Shown: piece by piece, positions 16,375 through 24,534 of the stretch
Layout of the letters: every line of letters begins with the position of its first letter
Position numbering within the stretch: position 1 is the stretch's first letter
NCBI GenBank assembly: GCA_020630875.1
Contig: JAHDIH010000002.1
Location: forward strand, 371,332 to 435,331
Direction of reading: 5' to 3'
Length of the DNA stretch: 64,000 bases
Source: Deltaproteobacteria bacterium
Lineage (GTDB): Bacteria; Myxococcota_A; Polyangia; Haliangiales; Haliangiaceae
The notes under the pieces: model-generated
Database searches by the model: none
What the model was told of the DNA's origin: nothing
Seen by the model: only the letters and a program-made list of their open reading frames with translations
Position numbers and translations under genes: made by a program

Positions 16375-17733
16375 TTAGATTTGTTCTTGAACAAGCCCTT
16401 CAGTTACTTTTTTGTAGCTGACAGAAGGAATGTTTGGATTGTTAAGAGCTTTTTGCGCTGGGGTTGCAGCGTCCATCCACCAGGCATTTGCGTCACCAAA
16501 TGGCAAGCAACCACGTTGCAGTTCAAACTCGCCACCTTGACGTGCTTCAAATGCAGTCATGTCTTCTGCCGGATCAACGGTCATTGGAATGGTTCCACCA
16601 CTAACTGCGGCTCCAGGGTTTGGAGATGGTTGTCCCATTACTGGGGCTGCGATAGTGATCAGAGAGCAGTCCGCGTAGGCGTATGGTGCGCCAGATGCGT
16701 GTCCGGTAGTTCCTGCTTGCACTGGGTCACGAGCAGGTACGCAAATTCCAAAGTTAGGGCTGATATCGGCAGCGTCAGACCAGTTGAAAACACTATTGTA
16801 GAACTGGCACTGATGATCACCGTTGCCAACACCTTGACAGCTTTGTTCGCCACCGGAGGTATCTCCATACTTCATACCTACGCCCGGTTTGCAGAACGTC
16901 GCACAGTGCGTACGTTGGTTTGGAGAACCAGCTAGTTCGAACATGTCACGGCCAGTTACCGCGGGGTAAAGGAAAGGACCGGTTCCACCGATGCAGCCGT
17001 TAAGGAAGCACGCTGTTGGGTCTGTGACGGGGTGAAGGCACGGTTTATCTTGTCCTAAGTTTTGGTCAATGGTGTCTTGCGGTACGCGGATGCAGTTCGA
17101 TTGGTCGTCAGCGATGCTGTAGTAGCAAGCGCCGTCGCCTGCTGGACAGTCTTGAAGGTTGGCATCGCAGAAATCGTTACAAAGTCCGATGTCTGAACCA
17201 TCAAACTCGTAGAAGTTGTTGTAGGTAGAGCAGCTTTGCATTCCTGCGGTACAGCCATCATCTGTAGAAGCTTGGCAAAGTTTTTCGCAGACGCCTTCGC
17301 CTTCCGCGCTGTTATCTTTTCTGAGGCAATCAAGTCCTGCATCGCAGTCGCTGTATCCTGTGTCTTGGCTTGGCGCTCCGCCAATGTAGTTCTGACATAC
17401 GCCATTTTCAGGCACTGGGTTTGCTGGAAGAGGCCGGCATCCTAGAATTCCCAAGTACTCGTCTTGGTTGTTGGTCGCAGGGTCGTCTTCACGAATCACC
17501 ACCCAAGTGCATTTTTCCATAGGCGCGCAACCGGTGTTGACTACGGGGTTGCAGGCTTGAGGAACTTCTGTTTCGCAAAGCATGGTTGCCGCGTTACAAG
17601 TTTGTCCGGCTGGACACGCTGCGGGATCGGCGGGATCGCAGTTGATAATCGGTGGTGCGTCAACGGTTGACGAACCACTGCCGCCACCACATGCCGCAGC
17701 AAAAAGGGTTAAAAGTAAAATCGATTGTCTCAT
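16375..17733 (-). CDS. Large Cys-rich lipoprotein
   Basis: A 452-residue lipoprotein with signal MRQSILLLTLFAAACGG. The mature part has more than twenty-five cysteines spread through residues 30-330, many in CPAGQTCNAATMLC-type spacing, typical of secreted proteins of Myxococcota that are stabilised by disulfides. The C-terminal 120 residues have few cysteines and include a Pro/Gly-rich stretch (APVMGQPSPNPGAAVSGG). I recognise no catalytic motif. It is followed by a strong terminator and preceded by a 169-base divergent control region shared with the plus-strand gene at 17903. A surface structural or binding role is inferred from composition only. Confidence 0.75.
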   Translation of the reverse strand: MRQSILLLTLFAAACGGGSGSSTVDAPPIINCDPADPAACPAGQTCNAATMLCETEVPQACNPVVNTGCAPMEKCTWVVIREDDPATNNQDEYLGILGCRPLPANPVPENGVCQNYIGGAPSQDTGYSDCDAGLDCLRKDNSAEGEGVCEKLCQASTDDGCTAGMQSCSTYNNFYEFDGSDIGLCNDFCDANLQDCPAGDGACYYSIADDQSNCIRVPQDTIDQNLGQDKPCLHPVTDPTACFLNGCIGGTGPFLYPAVTGRDMFELAGSPNQRTHCATFCKPGVGMKYGDTSGGEQSCQGVGNGDHQCQFYNSVFNWSDAADISPNFGICVPARDPVQAGTTGHASGAPYAYADCSLITIAAPVMGQPSPNPGAAVSGGTIPMTVDPAEDMTAFEARQGGEFELQRGCLPFGDANAWWMDAATPAQKALNNPNIPSVSYKKVTEGLVQEQI

Positions 17734-17902
17734 TATAAAGGGTCTCCAAAAGTTAAACGTTGTCGGGGGACACTACTCAAAACAGGTAGTAGCGTCTAGC
17801 GCGAAGAACTAACTTAGCGACTTGAGTTACAGTCAATCATGACCTTTCTTCATCGAGTTTTGATAACTTCTCGTTGCGATTGTAATGAGGTAGAGTCGCT
17901 AG

Positions 17903-19150
17903 ATGAATTGGGCTGTTTCGCTTGTCACCTTACTGATTCCGTTGGCGGTTGTAGCTTCCCCGCGGGTCGTCACGATAGGTGAGTATAATTCTGCGACAGA
18001 AACCCTGCTTGTCGAAATCGCGAAGCAAGATTTTATCGTTGGAGCTGCCGTGGCTTCTGAAGTTTCAACGATTCAAGGGACGGTGCTTGACGGGCAAGTA
18101 GATCCGCAGTTGGCAGTACTTTCAAAGCGAGCGGTCGACGAATATCAGAATGGCGAAAGTCAAAAGGCGTATGCGACGGCATCATCCCTTCTTGAAAGCC
18201 AGGTCAACGTGGCGAATGCTATTGACCCGGCCGCTGCTGTTTCATTACAGACGGCACGATTGGCTTACGTGGCGGCGGCTCTAAAGATAGGAAAGGAAGC
18301 CGTCGCAACAAGAGTCATGAATGAATTTTTGCTTCGAGATGTCATGGGAGAAGGACCCGGCAACGATTGGCCACCTAGTGTTCGTAAGTTTCATGATGAA
18401 ACGCAGCGTGGTTTGAAAAAGAAACGAACGCTCAAGGTCGTCGCAGCAGAGAGTCGACAGATTCTTGTGAACGGCATCCCGGTGGGGACAGGGGTTGCGA
18501 GCGCCCTACTATTTTCTGGGTTGCATCACATTTCTGTAGAGGGAACGTCGCGAGTTTGGAGCGTCACTCTTTCGGAACAAGACCACAGCCTACAAATCCC
18601 TATTGATTTGGTGGAGGCTGTACCTGTCGCTGACGGTTGGTGGCGGACGAAAGGTCTCGTGAATCCCGCCTCACTTGCCGTGTCGCTATCACTACAGTTT
18701 GCTGACGGAGTTGTACTAATCACGAGCGAAAATCGAAAAGCCTACGCGGCAAAAAATGGAAAGTTAGTCTTTTCGCGAAAGTTAATGAGTACGTCGCAAG
18801 ACGTTGCCAATCTTTCCAAGCAGTTTTCCGGCAACCAGCTGATTGCGCAAGAAAATGAGTCTTCGCATCGGAAATGGAAGTGGATCGCGGGAGGTCTTGG
18901 AGCTGCAGCGACGGCGACCGGTGGGATTCTCTTAGGAATTCATTTCTCAGATAAGAATAGTACCAACAGGTCTAGAGAAGAAAAGAACCTGCTGGTACCC
19001 GGTACCGCGGCAGTAGGAGTAGGCGTCGGTCTACTGGTAACTTCATACATCATGTTTCGAAACGAGCGAAAGGCAGAAGATAAAACCGCATTTTCGCTCT
19101 CTCCTTTGGTCGGAGAATCTACTGGCGTGGTGTTGAGTGGTAGATTCTAA
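17903..19150 (+). CDS. Exported protein with C-terminal membrane segments
   Basis: A 415-residue protein with a signal peptide (MNWAVSLVTLLIPLAVVA, cleavage before SPRV). Residues about 50-170 are helical with repeat-like Ala-rich segments. Residues 175-225 (LKVVAAESRQILVNGIPVGTGVASALLFSGLHHISVEG) resemble a PEGA-type beta domain, which often occurs in proteins beside Ser/Thr kinases. Two hydrophobic segments lie near the C-terminus (WIAGGLGAAATATGGILLGI and GTAAVGVGVGLLVTSYIMF). Its last 4 bases overlap the convergent kinase gene; antisense effects between the two ends are possible. The function is unknown. Confidence 0.65.
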   Translation: MNWAVSLVTLLIPLAVVASPRVVTIGEYNSATETLLVEIAKQDFIVGAAVASEVSTIQGTVLDGQVDPQLAVLSKRAVDEYQNGESQKAYATASSLLESQVNVANAIDPAAAVSLQTARLAYVAAALKIGKEAVATRVMNEFLLRDVMGEGPGNDWPPSVRKFHDETQRGLKKKRTLKVVAAESRQILVNGIPVGTGVASALLFSGLHHISVEGTSRVWSVTLSEQDHSLQIPIDLVEAVPVADGWWRTKGLVNPASLAVSLSLQFADGVVLITSENRKAYAAKNGKLVFSRKLMSTSQDVANLSKQFSGNQLIAQENESSHRKWKWIAGGLGAAATATGGILLGIHFSDKNSTNRSREEKNLLVPGTAAVGVGVGLLVTSYIMFRNERKAEDKTAFSLSPLVGESTGVVLSGRF

Positions 19151-20577
19151 AACTTAAGTTGGACGGATTGCCCCCTTGTTTTGGCAACAAAGGTTGTGGA
19201 TTTTCGAGCACCGCGATTGGTGGCAGAGAACGTATAACGTTTTCCCTTGGTTAACTTTCTGTGGACGCAGGTAATTTCTCCCAGTGTCGTACCTGATAGT
19301 GCCGCGACGCCCCAAGGACTGGCGCAAAGTTTGACGCGTACGTATCTGGTACTCGTTTTTCGAGACGACGAACTAGATGAGGTACTACTTGAACTTAACG
19401 AAGATGTGGATGCCGGGACCAATGAAGCGCTAGAAGTCGTGGACGAGGAAGTGATTGCTGGGACCGTCGATGCGCGTGACACATTGCTACTTGAGCCTCC
19501 ATTTTGAGGAGTCGCCAGCTCGGTATCACCACCACTTGTCATGGCCCAAACAATTAAAAGTGCAACCCCCAATGCGAAAACTACCCCAAGCGTGACTAGG
19601 TACGCACGGGGGTTGGAAATTGCCTCTTTGTTATTCCTACTTTCATCGAAAGTTTTGGGGTGAGAACTTCCTCCAATAGCGCTGGGAATTGTTACGGTGT
19701 CGTCATGGGGAGAAGCTTTCGTTACAGGGGCTATCGAGGCATCCCTCACCGCGTCGGAGAACGCCCGCATGGAAGCGAATCGGTTTTCTTTCTTCTTTTC
19801 AAGTGCTCGCCTTACTATCACCTCCCAGGCAGGCGAAATGTCCGGTCGGTATTTTGAAAGCGGAGGAGGGGGCTCGTTACTATGTTGCAAAAGCAATTCT
19901 CCAAAGGTTTGGCCATCGAAAGGGACGACTCCCGCAATCATTTGGTAGGCGATCACTCCCAACGCGTAAATGTCGGTGCGATGATCTACTTCGCGAGTTT
20001 TTCCCATCGCTTGTTCAGGAGACATGTAACGAGGGGTTCCGATGACGACCCCCGAGCGGGTTTGACGATTGGTGTCAATTTGCAACTTAGCAATTCCAAA
20101 ATCCAATACTTTGATTCGTCGAATTCCTCCCTGTAGATTCTCAAATTGAATGTTGCCGGGTTTCAAATCACGATGAACGATTCCTTGTTCGTGAGCTGCT
20201 TGCAATGCGCTACAAAGGTCAAGCAGTACTATCTGGATAAGACCCAGGTCTAATTTGCCAAACTGCTTGATTTCATCTGCCAAGGAGTTTCCGTTAAGGT
20301 ACTCCATTACAATATAGGGACGCCCGTCCGGAAGCGTTGCAAAGTCAACGACGTTGATAATATTTGGATGGTCCACCTTGGTGGCAGACACCGCTTCTTT
20401 GAAAAAACGTTTTGCAATATCGGGGCGCGCGGCGAACTCTGCATTCAGCACTTTCAGCGCTAGTTGCTTGTCAATTTGGGGGTGGCGTAATTCGTACACG
20501 GTACCCATTCCACCACTGCCTATCTGTCGCTTGACTACATGCCCGCCTACGCGGTGGCCGATGAGTGGATCTGACAC
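19147..20577 (-). CDS. Membrane-anchored Ser/Thr protein kinase with Ser-rich linker
   Basis: A 476-residue Hanks-type kinase. Key elements are all present: the Gly loop IGSGGMGTVYEL (19-30), K42 in LALKVL, HRDLKPGN with catalytic D137, DFG at 159-161, and SPEQAMG as the APE equivalent. One membrane segment spans about 326-347 (YLVTLGVVFALGVALLIVWAM). Outside the membrane follows a low-complexity Ser/Thr linker (about 355-410) and a small beta domain (VRVKLCASPWGVAALSG...GEITCVHRKLTKGKRYTFSATN) resembling PEGA domains, which could bind an envelope ligand. It is an RD kinase and should be active. Its targets are unknown; the neighbouring exported protein is a possible partner only by position. 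Confidence 0.9.
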   Translation of the reverse strand: MSDPLIGHRVGGHVVKRQIGSGGMGTVYELRHPQIDKQLALKVLNAEFAARPDIAKRFFKEAVSATKVDHPNIINVVDFATLPDGRPYIVMEYLNGNSLADEIKQFGKLDLGLIQIVLLDLCSALQAAHEQGIVHRDLKPGNIQFENLQGGIRRIKVLDFGIAKLQIDTNRQTRSGVVIGTPRYMSPEQAMGKTREVDHRTDIYALGVIAYQMIAGVVPFDGQTFGELLLQHSNEPPPPLSKYRPDISPAWEVIVRRALEKKKENRFASMRAFSDAVRDASIAPVTKASPHDDTVTIPSAIGGSSHPKTFDESRNNKEAISNPRAYLVTLGVVFALGVALLIVWAMTSGGDTELATPQNGGSSSNVSRASTVPAITSSSTTSSASLVPASTSSLSSSSTSSSSSSRKTSTRYVRVKLCASPWGVAALSGTTLGEITCVHRKLTKGKRYTFSATNRGARKSTTFVAKTRGQSVQLKF

Positions 20578-20668
20578 ATCGCTAAGTAAACCTAAAAGGG
20601 ATTTCTTTCAAGATGAGTTTGGCCTGTTGGCGCACCTTGCCACTATTGCTGTGCTAGTATCTAAGGCG

Positions 20669-21499
20669 ATGATTGTCGCGTGCCCAGGTTGTCAAAGTCG
20701 ATATGATGTCACTGGACGGCCTCCAGGGACGCAAGCTCGTTGCCGGTGCGGTCAGGTTTTTGAGTTGCCTCACCCTACGCAGACTGCCGGCGCGCTTGGG
20801 TGTCCTAGCTGTGGCGGAAAAGTCGCACCTACGAATCATGATTGTGAATACTGCGGCCATCACTTGCTCGTAAAAGCGTGCCCTCGGTGTTTTCATAGAA
20901 TTTTTCATGGTCATAAGCACTGTCACTCGTGCGGCGAGTCAACGGTGGCACCAGCAAAATCTCTTGCCAACGGAGACGCGGCGCCTCTTGAATGCCCTCG
21001 TTGCGATGTGCACTTGGAAGGGCGATTGGTAGGCGATGTCCTCTTAGATGAGTGCAACACTTGTCATGGAATTTGGGTAGATTTGTGCGCTCTTGAACGT
21101 ATTCTGTCCGAGCGCAAGCAAGCTCGTGCTGATGTTGTATTGGGCAAATTACCGCCGGCGGGGGCACCACCCGTACCTCATCAACAAACACGTATGTACA
21201 TTCGATGCCCGGAATGCGTTGATCTCATGAATCGTCGACTGTTCGCTAAAGGGTCTGGTGTAATCGTCGACATTTGCCCCAAACACGGAGCTTGGTTTGA
21301 TGAAAGTGAACTTCAGCTGGTCATTGAATTTGTTGCTAAAGGAGGCCTTGTGACTCCTGTCAATAAAAAGAACACCAGGCCTGATTTGCCAGACGACTTT
21401 CAGTGGAAGCCTAGCGGTCGGTCTCCCAATAGAACACGAACGGGACGCAACCTGAGTTATGGTGGTCTACTTGAGGTGATCTTTGACATCTTATCGTGA
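20669..21499 (+). CDS. Zinc-ribbon protein with two zf-TFIIB-type domains
   Basis: The real start is the ATG at 20669 (MIVACPGCQSRYDV); the upstream open frame is antisense to the kinase gene. The 276-residue product has an N-terminal CPGC...CRCG ribbon (about residues 4-30), two CxxC pairs (CPSCGG, CEYCGHH), CPRC and CHSCG knuckles, and two zf-TFIIB-like units: CPRCDVHLEGRLVGDVLLDECNTCHGIWVD and CPECVDLMNRRLFAKGSGVIVDICPKHGAWFDESEL. The family is common but has no well-defined role. Its end overlaps the CobW-like gene by 17 bases, so the two are co-translated, which suggests a metal-related function. Confidence 0.8.
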   Translation: MIVACPGCQSRYDVTGRPPGTQARCRCGQVFELPHPTQTAGALGCPSCGGKVAPTNHDCEYCGHHLLVKACPRCFHRIFHGHKHCHSCGESTVAPAKSLANGDAAPLECPRCDVHLEGRLVGDVLLDECNTCHGIWVDLCALERILSERKQARADVVLGKLPPAGAPPVPHQQTRMYIRCPECVDLMNRRLFAKGSGVIVDICPKHGAWFDESELQLVIEFVAKGGLVTPVNKKNTRPDLPDDFQWKPSGRSPNRTRTGRNLSYGGLLEVIFDILS

Positions 21500-22412
21500 T
21501 ACCGTTCCATTGTTCATGCTCACTGGCTTTCTAGGCAGTGGCAAAACAACGTTACTAAACGAATTGTTGCAGGACAGAAAAGCAAGTGGCTTTTCCAACG
21601 TGGCAGTGATTGTTAATGAATTTGGCGATGTAGGAATAGATGGAGCGCTTATCGGCGAAGCAAAGCAAGTTGAGATTCCAGGCGGATGCATTTGTTGCCT
21701 TCAGGGACAGGCCCTGGAAGATGCACTGCTGGAAATATTAGCGCGTCGTCCATTTGTCGACTGTATCGTATTGGAGACCACCGGCATTGCAGAGCCTTTG
21801 CCCATCGGATGGTCTTTGGAAACAAAAACCTTGGAAGGTCGGGTTTCGTTGCGGGCGATTGTCTGCGTGGTTGCTCCCGCATTAGTTGGCACAATGCTCA
21901 CGCAAAGCCCCGCTTGTGAATCGCAGATTGTGCATGCGTCGGTATTGGTGGCTAGCCATCAAGATTCAAGTGAGGGGCATTGGCTGCAATGCCAAGAGCA
22001 AGTCGAAAGTCTCAACTCTAGTGCCTTGTTGGTAATGGGTCAGAACAGAAGTAAGGAGCTTTGGGCTTTGCTAAGTGGAGCCGGCCCGCTAGGAGCGCTG
22101 GCAGCCTGTGACCAACCGGTTAGTCACAAAGCGGAGTCCGTGAATTTTGAAGCCAATGGTAACTACGACATGGAAGAACTTAGTGACAACTTGTCAGAGT
22201 TGCCCTCATCTATTTGGAGAGTCAAAGGGGTGGTTAACGGAGAACATTACTCGCTTGGCGCCCATCACTTTGCCATCCATCTTGTAGGGGAGCGGGCTTC
22301 TTACGAAGTTACCAACGCGCCCTGCACTCCGGTTGTCGCTATTGGCAGTAAGGTGGATACTTTACTGGTAAAGGAATGCTTTGAGCGCGCTCAACTTGGA
22401 GAAACCCCCTAA
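21483..22412 (+). CDS. CobW/COG0523-like G3E NTPase
   Basis: It starts at TTG 21483, inside the zinc-ribbon gene, with GAGGTG a few bases upstream. The 309-residue product has the G3E P-loop LTGFLGSGKTTLL (13-25), the metal-binding GGCICC (C69, C71 and C72, the CxCC motif of COG0523 metal chaperones), the Walker-B-like IVLETTGIAEP, and a C-terminal CobW_C-like domain. The base-recognition NKxD motif is not obvious: the aligned position reads SHQD (VASHQDSS). Guanine specificity may therefore be altered or lost. A metal-insertion role, perhaps delivering zinc to the co-translated zinc-ribbon protein, is inference. Confidence 0.82.
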   Translation: MTSYRDTVPLFMLTGFLGSGKTTLLNELLQDRKASGFSNVAVIVNEFGDVGIDGALIGEAKQVEIPGGCICCLQGQALEDALLEILARRPFVDCIVLETTGIAEPLPIGWSLETKTLEGRVSLRAIVCVVAPALVGTMLTQSPACESQIVHASVLVASHQDSSEGHWLQCQEQVESLNSSALLVMGQNRSKELWALLSGAGPLGALAACDQPVSHKAESVNFEANGNYDMEELSDNLSELPSSIWRVKGVVNGEHYSLGAHHFAIHLVGERASYEVTNAPCTPVVAIGSKVDTLLVKECFERAQLGETP

Positions 22413-22433
22413 GTTAGTTAGTATGAAACATCA

Positions 22434-23435
22434 ATGCGTCTGATTCTCATACCCTTGGTTGGCCTTTTAGCATGTGGGAAAGAACAACCAAAAATTGAAT
22501 CTGCACCTCCAGGTGCAAACGACTTTGGACTAGCAACCGCAAGGAGCGCGGTAAAAAATTACATGAGCAGTGGTCGCACTCCCGCGAGTTACAAGGTGAT
22601 GCTCGACGAAGTAGAAAAAGTGCGCCACCGCTTTAATGCTCGCGTGACCAACGAGATAGATTTAGGACTGGCTTTTGATGGTTTGGATTTGCTCAGAGCG
22701 GCTCGAGCAAAGAGCGGAGAGGAAATATTAGAGGAGTACTCTGATTCCGTATTTGCTTACGCATTTGATGATGGTCCCAAAGAAGGAGAGTCGAAAAAGG
22801 ATTGGACGATTCGTCTTTGTCAAGAAAGACCTATCAACGGTTGTATCGGACAAGTACCCGAGGTCCATGCTGACATCTTAGTCCATCGAGCCACTGCATC
22901 TTTGGTATCCAAAGCTCGCAGTACGCTGAGAGAGTGTCAGCGATGTGGTCCAAAATTTAGAGCTCATCTACAAGACTCTGTAGCCTTGAAGCAAAGTCTG
23001 CAGGAACGTGCGCAAAAGGCACGTGAGCTCGGAAGCCCTGGACGTTGGCCCATAGCTCTAGTCGACGCTGAAAAGTGGAATAAAGAACTGAACTTGGTGT
23101 TCCTCTCCGAGAGAGGAGACTACTCACTTAACGGCAAAGTCATTTGGCGCGGACTGAAGAAAGTGCCACGCAGTACCAAGAATGAAGAACTTCTGGGAGT
23201 TCATCTTCTGCCGGAGCAGCGAATAAGTGATTTGCGGAACGTTTTGAAAATTGCGAAAAGAAAGAAGTACAGTGGCTTGGCACTGCAGGTGAGAAAGCCA
23301 AAGTACCCTTACGAACTTGGTAGCTTGCTCATCAACGACAAGATAATGCGCAAGCAAGTAACATTACCCCCAAGCGCTAGCGTTCAGGCTATGGTGGGGG
23401 AAGTTACAGCTAGCGGTTCGTCAGTTAGACAGTAG
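22434..23435 (+). CDS. Putative lipoprotein of unknown function
   Basis: A 333-residue product beginning MRLILIPLVGLLACGKEQ, a clear lipoprotein signal (lipobox LLAC). The mature region is highly charged and mostly helical, with a central cluster of cysteines (LCQERPINGC and LRECQRCGPKFR) and a C-terminal basic stretch (LKIAKRKKYSGLALQVRKP). I do not recognise it. It lies 21 bases after the CobW-like gene and may belong to the same transcript. Its last 15 bases overlap the convergent phosphatase-like gene. Confidence 0.6.
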   Translation: MRLILIPLVGLLACGKEQPKIESAPPGANDFGLATARSAVKNYMSSGRTPASYKVMLDEVEKVRHRFNARVTNEIDLGLAFDGLDLLRAARAKSGEEILEEYSDSVFAYAFDDGPKEGESKKDWTIRLCQERPINGCIGQVPEVHADILVHRATASLVSKARSTLRECQRCGPKFRAHLQDSVALKQSLQERAQKARELGSPGRWPIALVDAEKWNKELNLVFLSERGDYSLNGKVIWRGLKKVPRSTKNEELLGVHLLPEQRISDLRNVLKIAKRKKYSGLALQVRKPKYPYELGSLLINDKIMRKQVTLPPSASVQAMVGEVTASGSSVRQ

Positions 23436-23900
23436 CGTCCTTACGGCATCTTCTAATTTTGTGAGTCCGGTTGCCTCGCCGATAACCAAAGCTTCGGTAA
23501 GGGTTCGTTTGTTTATCCATGCGGCACGTAAAGCCATCATCGCTCCCACTCTGTTTCCGCTCGAGCAGTGCAGTACCTTTTTTCCCGGACGACGTAGTAC
23601 CGATTCCAGTTGTTCGACGTTAGCACGGGTCAGATCTTGGGGACCCGCGATAGGAATAGAAAAGTATGCCATGTCCAAAGACTCCACCAGTGCTTTTTCA
23701 TCTAACTCCGGCGATTGAGCATTAGAGCGTAGATTAATCACTATAGTGTAACCTTCCTCGGCAAAACGTTTGAAGTGACCTGGTGATGGTTGGCCGCCTA
23801 AGAGAACGTCTCCAAACCCAATCGCATTAGGAATCGGCACGTTGGCCGTATTCGTTGGGGTTGCGGTCGGGGTTGGCGGGAAAGTAATTGAAGGAAACAT
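23421..23900 (-). CDS. Tyrosine-phosphatase-like protein (DUF442/BLH type)
   Basis: A 159-residue protein with the Cys-phosphatase signature HCSSGNRVG (H111-C112 to R117) after a typical GGQPSPGHFKRFAEEGYTIVINLR beginning, as in the small DUF442 phosphatase-like proteins, where the Gly-Gln-Pro segment opens the domain. The first 25 residues are unusual: a Thr/Pro repeat (PPTPTATPTNTANVP) with no clear signal peptide. An alternative, shorter start is not obvious. The substrate is unknown; relatives are linked to sulfide metabolism or to low-molecular phosphatase activity. Confidence 0.8.
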   Translation of the reverse strand: MFPSITFPPTPTATPTNTANVPIPNAIGFGDVLLGGQPSPGHFKRFAEEGYTIVINLRSNAQSPELDEKALVESLDMAYFSIPIAGPQDLTRANVEQLESVLRRPGKKVLHCSSGNRVGAMMALRAAWINKRTLTEALVIGEATGLTKLEDAVRTLLSN

Positions 23901-24005
23901 AGTGGTATTTCAGTAAAGTAAGATCTTCCCCGGTTGAGGATTCGCCGATTGGACGATAGCGTCCACAGAAAAGTCACTAAGTTATCAAAATATTGATAAA
24001 AACTG

Positions 24006-24431
24006 CTAGTTTACCATCCATCCTCGTTGCACTGGTTTGATGCGATAGCCTTTGGCGGCTGCGATGGACTCTAGAGCCTTTTTCCATGGGACGTTTCGTA
24101 GCCTGAGCGACACATAACCTGAAACGGAATCACTAATTACCAGATTGACCCCAGCTTTTGTCGCAACCCGTTGCAACAACTGTCGTATTTCGGAATGCCT
24201 GGCGTCGATTGAGATCAATACTTGCTTCTGTGAGAGATGAATTTTTCTAGGTCCGACCCGTAGCCCCGCAGAACGTTGACGTTGACCGATCACAGTGTCT
24301 TTAGATACCGCGACCTCCTTGTCTTCGATATCTAAGTCTCCCACACCGTTAGGGGCATTTGAGCTTCTTGAAGCAAAGCAGCTGGGAACGAAGAGCAAGC
24401 AGATAAGCAAACGCACGCCAGATTGTCGCAA
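24006..24431 (-). CDS. Stand-alone secretin N0/STN-like domain lipoprotein
   Basis: A 141-residue product with a lipoprotein-like signal (VRLLICLLFVPSC). The C-terminal 70 residues match the pattern of secretin and TonB short N-terminal domains: ISIDARHSEIRQLLQRVATKAG, NLVISDSVSGYVSLRLRNVPW and KALESIAAAKGYRIK. In PilQ-type secretins this N0 domain docks on other subunits. Here it has no secretin pore, so the gene may encode an accessory pilot-like or truncated factor. There is a possible shared regulatory region with the plus-strand M28 peptidase gene. Confidence 0.72.
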   Translation of the reverse strand: MRQSGVRLLICLLFVPSCFASRSSNAPNGVGDLDIEDKEVAVSKDTVIGQRQRSAGLRVGPRKIHLSQKQVLISIDARHSEIRQLLQRVATKAGVNLVISDSVSGYVSLRLRNVPWKKALESIAAAKGYRIKPVQRGWMVN

Positions 24432-24534
24432 AGCTTGTGGATTGGTTCAACCTGGTTACCATTCAGATTACGACTGACACGTTTATCTCAAGTTTTTCTA
24501 TTAAGTCCGATCCGCGCATTATATAAACCAGACG

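Noticed and set aside
20354-20668. N-terminal extension of the zinc-ribbon protein
   Set aside because: This part is antisense to the kinase N-terminus and has no ribosome-binding site or homology; the ATG at 20669 starts the first zinc knuckle.
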